From JBKPNZ01 sp046732895 (GTDB taxonomy: Bacteria > Actinomycetota > Thermoleophilia > Solirubrobacterales > 70-9), in assembly GCA_046732895.1 (NCBI GenBank), contig JBKPNZ010000059.1, forward strand, positions 1 to 64,000: DNA of 64,000 nt, in the 5' to 3' direction. The position numbers and the translations under genes were made by a program. Under the pieces are notes generated by a model. That model saw nothing but the letters and a program-made list of their open reading frames with translations. It had not been told where the DNA came from and made no database searches. Numbering within the stretch: the stretch's first letter is position 1; the number at the start of each line of letters is the position of its first letter. Below, piece after piece: positions 59,148-64,000 of the stretch.

Positions 59148-60731
59148 GTGAGCGAAACACCCGATCGGGCCCATGTGCGGCTCGCCGAGCTCGTCGCCGC
59201 GCTCTCGCTGGGTATCGATCTCGGCTTCGGGCAGCCGATGGAGCACGTGTTGCGCCAGTGCCTGATCGCGCTGCGCCTCGCGGAGCGGGTCGGCCTCGAC
59301 GAGGAGGCGCGAGCCACCGTCTACTACACCGCCCTGCTCATCAACGTGGGCTGCCACTCCGACGCGCACGAGCAGGCGAAGTGGTTCGGCGACGACATCG
59401 CCGTGAAGTCCGGCAAGTACGAGTTCCCCATGGCCGGGATCCGAGGGGCGGCCGCCGGGCTGCGGATGATCGGCCAGGGCAACCCGCCGCTGCATCGCTT
59501 CCGGATCGGGCTGGAGTTCGTCGTCGCGGGGCACCGCGAGGTGGACGGAATGATGGAGCACCACGCCGCGCTGGCGGGGGCGCTTGCGGAGCAGTTGGGT
59601 CTTTCGCAGGCGATTCTCGAAGCGGTCAGCGCCGCCTATGAGCAATGGGACGGCAAGGGCTGGCCGAACCGGCTGAAGGGAGATCAGATCCCAATGGCGG
59701 CGCGCGTGGCACAGCTCGCGGAGTACGTCGAGGTCGGGTACCGAGTCGGCGGGATCGAGGGAGCGCGCAACGTCGCCAGAGAACGCGGCGGCAGGCAGTT
59801 CGATCCCGCCCTCGCGGACGTGGTCATCGACGAGCCGGATGCGGTGCTGGCCGACCTCGACGCGGTGGAGAGCTGGCAGGCGGTGATCTCGAGCGAGCCC
59901 GCGCTCGCGATCGTGGTGGCCGGCGAGCAGTTCGATGCCGCGCTGCTCGCGATCGCGGATTTCATCGACCTCAAGTCGCCCTACACCCTCGGCCACGCCC
60001 GGGCGGTCGCCGGCCTCGCGGCCGGCTCGGGTGCGGAGCTCGGGCTCTCGGACGCCGAAGTGCGGACGCTGCGCCGGGCCGGGCTCGTGCACGACTTCGG
60101 CCGCCTGGGGGTGTCGAACACGATCTGGGACAAGCCCGGTCCGCTGGGGGCCGGTGAATGGGAGCGCGTGCGGATGCATCCGTACATCACCGAGCGCATG
60201 CTCCACCAGTCCGAGGCGCTCGCCCCACTCGCCGAAATCGCGGTCCAGCACTGCGAGCGCCTGGACGGCTCGGGCTATCCCCGGGGCCTGCCGGGCTCCG
60301 CGATCTCGAGATCGGCGCGCGTGCTGGTCGCGGCCAACGCCTACCAGGCGATGCGGGAGCCGCGACCGTATCGCCCCGCCCGGGAGCCGGGCGACGCCCA
60401 GGCCGAGCTGCGGGCCGAGGTCAAGGATGGGCGCCTCGATGGCGACGCGGTGGATGCCGTCCTGCGGGCCGCCGGCCACCGCGTGACGCGCCGGCGGGAG
60501 GGCCCGGCCGGACTCACGGCGAGGGAGGTCGAGGTCCTGAGGCTGCTCGCACGCGGTCTGTCGAACAAGGAGATCGCCGCGCAGCTGGTGATCGCGCCGA
60601 AGACCGTCGGGAACCACGTCGAGCACATCTACTCGAAGATCGATGCATCGAACCGCGCCAGCGCCAGCCTCTTCGCGATGCAGCACGGGCTGCTGCCGGA
60701 GGAGGAGTACGTCGCGCCCGTGGCCTTCTGA
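59148..60731 (+). CDS. HD / HD-GYP domain - LuxR HTH fusion regulator
   Basis: 527 residues, GTG start. The first HD-like domain (about 10-200) is degenerate: LLINVGCHSDAHEQAKWFGD and DGKGWPNRLKGDQIP. The second (about 255-410) keeps HD-GYP features: LGHARAVAGLA, LVHDFGRLGVSN, RMHPYITERML, IAVQHCERLDGSGYPRGL. The C-terminus (about 455-515) is a LuxR-type HTH (LTAREVEVLRLLARGLSNKE, TVGNHVEHIYSKI). It may couple cyclic-dinucleotide or phosphate-signal hydrolysis to transcription; whether the HD-GYP part hydrolyses c-di-GMP is unknown. A cupin gene follows. Confidence 0.87.
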   Translation: MSETPDRAHVRLAELVAALSLGIDLGFGQPMEHVLRQCLIALRLAERVGLDEEARATVYYTALLINVGCHSDAHEQAKWFGDDIAVKSGKYEFPMAGIRGAAAGLRMIGQGNPPLHRFRIGLEFVVAGHREVDGMMEHHAALAGALAEQLGLSQAILEAVSAAYEQWDGKGWPNRLKGDQIPMAARVAQLAEYVEVGYRVGGIEGARNVARERGGRQFDPALADVVIDEPDAVLADLDAVESWQAVISSEPALAIVVAGEQFDAALLAIADFIDLKSPYTLGHARAVAGLAAGSGAELGLSDAEVRTLRRAGLVHDFGRLGVSNTIWDKPGPLGAGEWERVRMHPYITERMLHQSEALAPLAEIAVQHCERLDGSGYPRGLPGSAISRSARVLVAANAYQAMREPRPYRPAREPGDAQAELRAEVKDGRLDGDAVDAVLRAAGHRVTRRREGPAGLTAREVEVLRLLARGLSNKEIAAQLVIAPKTVGNHVEHIYSKIDASNRASASLFAMQHGLLPEEEYVAPVAF

Positions 60732-60815
60732 CCTGCGCCAAAGATGAGGCAAACGCCCCATGACGGGGTGCCGACTCAGGCGTAGCTTCCTCTCCGGTCA
60801 ACCAAAGGAGACGCA

Positions 60816-61190
60816 ATGCCGAACGCATCGAGGGAAAGCGCGGAGCTCGAGGACCACGGGGTTGTGGAGGATCGCCACGCCGAGTTCAACGGCTACACCG
60901 TGAACTTCGTGACGTTCCGCCAGGAGATCGACCACTCGGCTCTCCTGAAGGGGCTGCCGGACGATCGCTGTCATTGCCCGCACTGGGGCTACGTGTTCAC
61001 TGGACGTCTCACGTACCGCTTCGCCGACCACGAGGAGGTCTACGAAGCCGGCGACGCGTTCTACGCACCGCCCGGCCACGACCCGGTCGCCGAGGTCGGT
61101 ACCGAGATCCTTCAGTTCAGCCCGTCGAAGGAGCTGGGCGAAGTGTCCGCGGCGATCATGCGGAACATGAAGGAGATGCAGAGCGCCTGA
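60816..61190 (+). CDS. Cupin-domain protein
   Basis: 124 residues, ATG start with AAAGGAG upstream. Cupin-like motif: HWGYVFTGRLTYRFADHEEVYEAGDAFYAPPGHDPV (quoted in parts: HWGYVFTGRLTYRF and AGDAFYAPPGH), with CHCPHWGYV providing metal-type His and Cys. A small sensor or binding protein rather than a typical enzyme. It lies 84 nt after the HD/LuxR gene and could be its target or ligand-binding partner; no direct evidence. Confidence 0.75.
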   Translation: MPNASRESAELEDHGVVEDRHAEFNGYTVNFVTFRQEIDHSALLKGLPDDRCHCPHWGYVFTGRLTYRFADHEEVYEAGDAFYAPPGHDPVAEVGTEILQFSPSKELGEVSAAIMRNMKEMQSA

Positions 61191-61221
61191 CGCGCCCAGC
61201 CGGTGAGATCGTCGAGCGGCT

Positions 61222-62142
61222 CTACGGGATCCGCGAGACGCTCGAGAGCATGATCTCCTTGATCTGCTCGACGATCTCCATTGCCTCGGAGTGCTCGCGC
61301 TGCCAGACGTTGCGCCCGTAGATCACGCCTGAGCCGCCCGCCTCCATGATGAAGCGCGTCTGCTGGAGCAGCTGCTCGTCGTCGATCTTCGATCCGCCCG
61401 AGAGGACCACCAGCGACCGCCCGGCCGACTCCACGACCTGGCGCACCGCCTCCTCTTGGGAGACCTGCATCTCGTTGTACGGGGCGGGTGCGTCCTTGTC
61501 CTTCTCGGGATCGATCTTCGGCATGTTCAGCTTGACGACGTCGGCGCCCATCTCCATCGCCATCCGGGCCGCGTAGTCGATCGCGTAGAAGGAGTTCTGG
61601 CCGCCCTTCTTGGCGACGTACGCCCCGCGCGGATAGGCCCACACGATCAGCGGCATGCCGAAGCGCTCGCAGTCCTCACGCACGCCCTTCAGCTGGTGGA
61701 GGTCGGCGTCCTGGCGGGGCGAGCCCACATACAGCGTGTAGCCGACGGCGTCGGCCCCGAGGCGCACCGCATCCTCGACGCTCGCGTTGGTGGTCGAGAG
61801 CGCCTCGTCCGATGGCGGGATGTCCGTCTTGCCGTTCACCTTGAGGATCAGTGGCACCTGCCCGGCGTAGTCCGGGTAGTACTTCGTCGCGAGGCCGATC
61901 TGGCACGCGATCGCCGAATAGCCTGCCTCAGCGGCGAGGTGGAACTGGTACTCCGGGTCCTTCGACGCCGGATTTGCGAAGAAGTCGCGCGGGCCGTGCT
62001 CGATTCCCTGGTCGATCGGCAGGAGCAGCAGGGTGCCGTTGCCCGGACCGAACTCGAACAACAGGCGGCGCAGTCTCGTGCGCTTGCCCGGCGAGATGGT
62101 GGCCAGAAGTGACTTCTGCTCGGTCGCGGTCTTGATCTCCAT
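61222..62142 (-). CDS. Class I fructose-bisphosphate aldolase, DhnA/archaeal type
   Basis: 306 residues from the ATG at 62142, preceded by AAGGAGGAG about 11 nt upstream; the longer frame is less likely. DhnA-type motifs: LLLLPIDQGIEHGP, KVNGKTDIPPS, GYTLYVGSPRQ, IVWAYPRG, ADVVKLNMPKID with the Schiff-base Lys, and VVLSGGSKIDDEQLL. Works in glycolysis or gluconeogenesis; metal-independent. Most actinobacteria use class II aldolase, so this may be the main or a second enzyme. Divergent from the carboxylate-amine ligase gene. Confidence 0.88.
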   Translation of the reverse strand: MEIKTATEQKSLLATISPGKRTRLRRLLFEFGPGNGTLLLLPIDQGIEHGPRDFFANPASKDPEYQFHLAAEAGYSAIACQIGLATKYYPDYAGQVPLILKVNGKTDIPPSDEALSTTNASVEDAVRLGADAVGYTLYVGSPRQDADLHQLKGVREDCERFGMPLIVWAYPRGAYVAKKGGQNSFYAIDYAARMAMEMGADVVKLNMPKIDPEKDKDAPAPYNEMQVSQEEAVRQVVESAGRSLVVLSGGSKIDDEQLLQQTRFIMEAGGSGVIYGRNVWQREHSEAMEIVEQIKEIMLSSVSRIP

Positions 62143-62244
62143 CGGCTCTGCGGCTCCTCCTTCGAAAGTCCGTTCTGACAGCAGGTTAGTGGCTATCCGC
62201 CCCCGGAACGTGCCCACGCCTGCTTAGCCGCCCGGCATCGCGGG

Positions 62245-62250
62245 TACGAT
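62245..62250 (+). promoter_or_regulatory. -10-like hexamer of the carboxylate-amine ligase gene
   Basis: TACGAT lies 34 nt before the start; unlike the leaderless set, an AGGAG Shine-Dalgarno sequence (near 62278-62282) is present. Confidence 0.35.
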
Positions 62251-62284
62251 CGGCCGGCCCCAATTCGGCACTGCCCCAGGAGAC

Positions 62285-63397
62285 GTGGTGGAGCACAAAT
62301 TCACCGGTCCGGCGTTCACCGTCGGGGTCGAGGAGGAGCTGATGATCGTGGCCCAGGACGGCCTCGATCTCGCTCAGGAGATCGAGGCCGTGCTCGCGGC
62401 CGTCCCCGAGGAGCTCTCGGGCCAGGTGAAGCCGGAGCTCATGCAGTCGGTCCTCGAGGTCGCAACCACGCCGTGCCCCGACGTCGCCACTGCGGGACGG
62501 GAGCTGGCGGACCTCCGCCGGGCGGTTGGCGCCATCTGCGAGGAGCGCGGGCTCGCGATCGGCGCAGCCGGGACGCATCCCTTCGCGGAGCCCGACGATC
62601 AGCTCATCGTCGACCGGCCGCGCTACCGGGAGCTCGCCGGCGAGCTCGGCTTCATCGCGCAGCAGGAGATCATCTTCGGCACCCACGTCCACGTCGGCAT
62701 CGAGGATCCGAACCGCGCCATCTACGTCGCAGACGGCATCCGGCGCTACCTGCCGCTGATGCTCGCCCTGTCGTCCAACTCGCCGTTCTGGCGGGGCCAG
62801 TCCACCGGGATGATGTCTGCCCGCACAGCGGTCTTCCGCGCCTTCCCGCGGGTCGGCGTCCCGCCCCATTACGGGACGTGGGAGATCTACTCAAACCGGA
62901 TCAAGACGATGGTCGAGGCGGGCGCGATCGACGACTACACGTACGTTTGGTGGGACGTACGCCCGCACCCCAACCTCGGCACGGTCGAGACGCGCATCTT
63001 CGACCAGCAGACCCGCCTCGAGCACACGATCGCGCTGGCCGCGCTGACCGTGGCGATGGCGCGCCGCGCCGCGCGGCTCTACGACGATGGCGAGCCGCTG
63101 ATCGAGGAGCCGACCGAGCTGGTCGACGACAACAAGGTCCGAGCCGCGCTCCGGGGAATGGACGGCGATCTGTTCGACTTCCGGGCGGGGAAGCCGATCC
63201 CCGCCCGGCAGATGGCCAGGCGCCTGCTCGACGAGGTGAAGGAGCACGCTGAGGAGCTCGGGTGCGACGCCGAGCTCGAGGGCCTGCGCGACCTGGTCGA
63301 CGGCAACACCGGGGCCCGCCGACAGCTCGAGATGTGGGACGGCAAGCACGACATGCGCGGACTCGTCCGCGAGATCGTCGATAAGTCGCGCGTCTAG
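62285..63397 (+). CDS. Carboxylate-amine ligase (YbdK/GCS2 family)
   Basis: 370 residues from the GTG at 62285 (another GTG follows one codon later), matching the family's usual length of about 370. Motifs: TVGVEEELMIV at the start, AAGTHPFAEPDD, EIIFGTHVHVGIEDPN, SSNSPFWRGQSTGMMSARTA, RPHPNLGTVETRIFDQQT. GCS2 enzymes are ATP-grasp-like ligases joining Glu to Cys or other amines. In actinobacteria they can be linked to mycothiol, ergothioneine or gamma-glutamyl amide synthesis; the exact product is unknown. Confidence 0.88.
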   Translation: MVEHKFTGPAFTVGVEEELMIVAQDGLDLAQEIEAVLAAVPEELSGQVKPELMQSVLEVATTPCPDVATAGRELADLRRAVGAICEERGLAIGAAGTHPFAEPDDQLIVDRPRYRELAGELGFIAQQEIIFGTHVHVGIEDPNRAIYVADGIRRYLPLMLALSSNSPFWRGQSTGMMSARTAVFRAFPRVGVPPHYGTWEIYSNRIKTMVEAGAIDDYTYVWWDVRPHPNLGTVETRIFDQQTRLEHTIALAALTVAMARRAARLYDDGEPLIEEPTELVDDNKVRAALRGMDGDLFDFRAGKPIPARQMARRLLDEVKEHAEELGCDAELEGLRDLVDGNTGARRQLEMWDGKHDMRGLVREIVDKSRV

Positions 63398-63513
63398 TCA
63401 GAGCTGACCCGCAGCGGCCGCGCAGGCGCGCGGGGGTATTCTCGGGTGTGTAGGTGAGGGGGCCCTAGCCCCAAAACGAGCGTCTAAAGGCGGGGAAGCC
63501 GCCGCAGGAGATT

Positions 63514-64000
63514 GTGGGTACCGAGTCGTCGCCCGAGCTCAGCGTCGTCTGCCGCAGCTGCGGCTCGGAGGTGAGCCCATACGTCACCGAGTGCCCGTAC
63601 TGCGGCACTCGCTTGCGCAAGCGGGCACCGAAGCTCGAGCGCCACGGCGACGAGCTCCTTGCCCAGGAGTCCCGGCGCGAGCGGCGCCGCCGTAAGGCCG
63701 CCGAGCGCCGTGCCGCGCGCCGGCCTCTCGCGATCACGACCGAGCGCCCCTATGTGACCGTCGCCGCGATCCTGATCCCGGCGATTCTTGTCGTGATCGA
63801 GCGGGCGACCACCCTCAGCGTGTACGACCTCGGCGCGATCGTCGGTCCCGTGGATGGGGAGAGCTGGCGATATCTCGCGGCTCCGTTCGTCTACGACGAC
63901 CTCGGCTACCTCTTCGTGGTCGGGGTGGCGATCGCCCTGTTCCTGCCCGGGATCGAGCGCCGGACCGGACCGATCGCTGCAGCGCTCCTGGTGGTCGCCT
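63514..64000 (+). CDS. Rhomboid-family intramembrane protease with zinc ribbon, 3'-truncated
   Basis: The frame runs off the right edge; 162 residues seen from the GTG at 63514 (AGGAG at 63506-63510, rather close). An N-terminal zinc ribbon (VCRSCGSEV and CPYCGTRL) is followed by a basic Arg/Lys-rich linker (RRERRRRKAAERRAARR) and the first membrane segments: VTVAAILIPAILVVI, then DGESWRYLAAPFVYDDLGYLF, the typical L1-loop W-R pattern of rhomboids. The catalytic Ser and His would lie beyond the window. The start is uncertain by a few codons. Confidence 0.75.
   Translation, partial: MGTESSPELSVVCRSCGSEVSPYVTECPYCGTRLRKRAPKLERHGDELLAQESRRERRRRKAAERRAARRPLAITTERPYVTVAAILIPAILVVIERATTLSVYDLGAIVGPVDGESWRYLAAPFVYDDLGYLFVVGVAIALFLPGIERRTGPIAAALLVVA

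Noticed and set aside
58500..60761. 753-codon minus-strand frame apparently fusing a large domain to the thermonuclease
   Set aside because: Only the last 190 or so residues are protein-like; the remainder is antisense to the HD/LuxR gene.
1..64000. CRISPR array, rRNA operon, insertion sequence or prophage
   Set aside because: No spaced repeats, rRNA segments, transposase or phage structural genes were found; the broken HNH gene is the only candidate mobile remnant.

Overview
The window is high-GC DNA from a Gram-positive actinobacterial lineage. Thermoleophilia, probably Solirubrobacterales, is my best guess. The clues are a six-gene mce cluster, a secreted protein of a type I associate with that group, very frequent GTG starts, 4-nt start/stop overlaps, and many genes with a -10-like hexamer almost touching the start codon. 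No rRNA genes, CRISPR array or insertion sequences were seen, and no gene-free stretch exceeds about 300 bases. Both ends cut a gene: an mce gene on the left and a rhomboid-type protease on the right.

Layout. (1) 1-8259: mce (mammalian cell entry / MlaD-like) lipid-import operon, six consecutive translationally coupled genes, the first truncated. (2) 8429-11449: secreted protein with a strong terminator, two small lipoproteins, an HSL-type esterase and a RemA-like small protein. (3) 11485-24911: housekeeping core metG - ABC exporter - tatD - rsmA - ispE - DedA/PAP2 fusion - small membrane protein - pucR-type regulator - M19 dipeptidase - tRNA-Gln - broken HNH endonuclease - glmU - prs. (4) 24908-35180: a variable stretch with an NTF2-like membrane protein, glycerophosphodiesterase, DHA2 exporter, STAS protein, ABC1/UbiB kinase, a group of SHOCT-tailed and other small membrane proteins, an AI-2E family protein and an MBL-fold hydrolase. 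(5) 35208-45821: core resumes with rplY(ctc) - pth - enoyl-CoA hydratase - rlmN - mfd - parvulin PPIase - mazG - eno - divIC/ftsB. (6) 45847-57030: a surface-glycan locus with two large GT-C-like membrane proteins, three sulfotransferases, a GT-B glycosyltransferase and a flippase with unusual charged and cytosolic parts. (7) 57097-64000: a charged HTH-like protein, csrA with a leader that looks self-regulated, a small membrane protein, a thermonuclease, an HD/HD-GYP/LuxR fusion, a cupin, a DhnA-type class I aldolase, a YbdK-type carboxylate-amine ligase and a rhomboid protease.

How it fits together. Blocks 3 and 5 follow the ancient order metG-tatD-rsmA-ispE-glmU-prs-rplY-pth-mfd-mazG-divIC known from Bacillus subtilis and, with eno, from Mycobacterium. 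Lineage-specific genes sit in the gaps. Envelope themes recur: lipid import (mce), isoprenoid supply (ispE) beside a predicted undecaprenyl-phosphate recycling fusion, amino-sugar supply (glmU), and a predicted sulfated-glycan export locus. The most testable observations are the csrA leader hairpin with paired GGA sites, the DedA-PAP2 fusion next to ispE, the tRNA-Gln with an inverted 19-56 tertiary pair, the sulfated-glycan locus, and the widespread signature of leaderless transcription.
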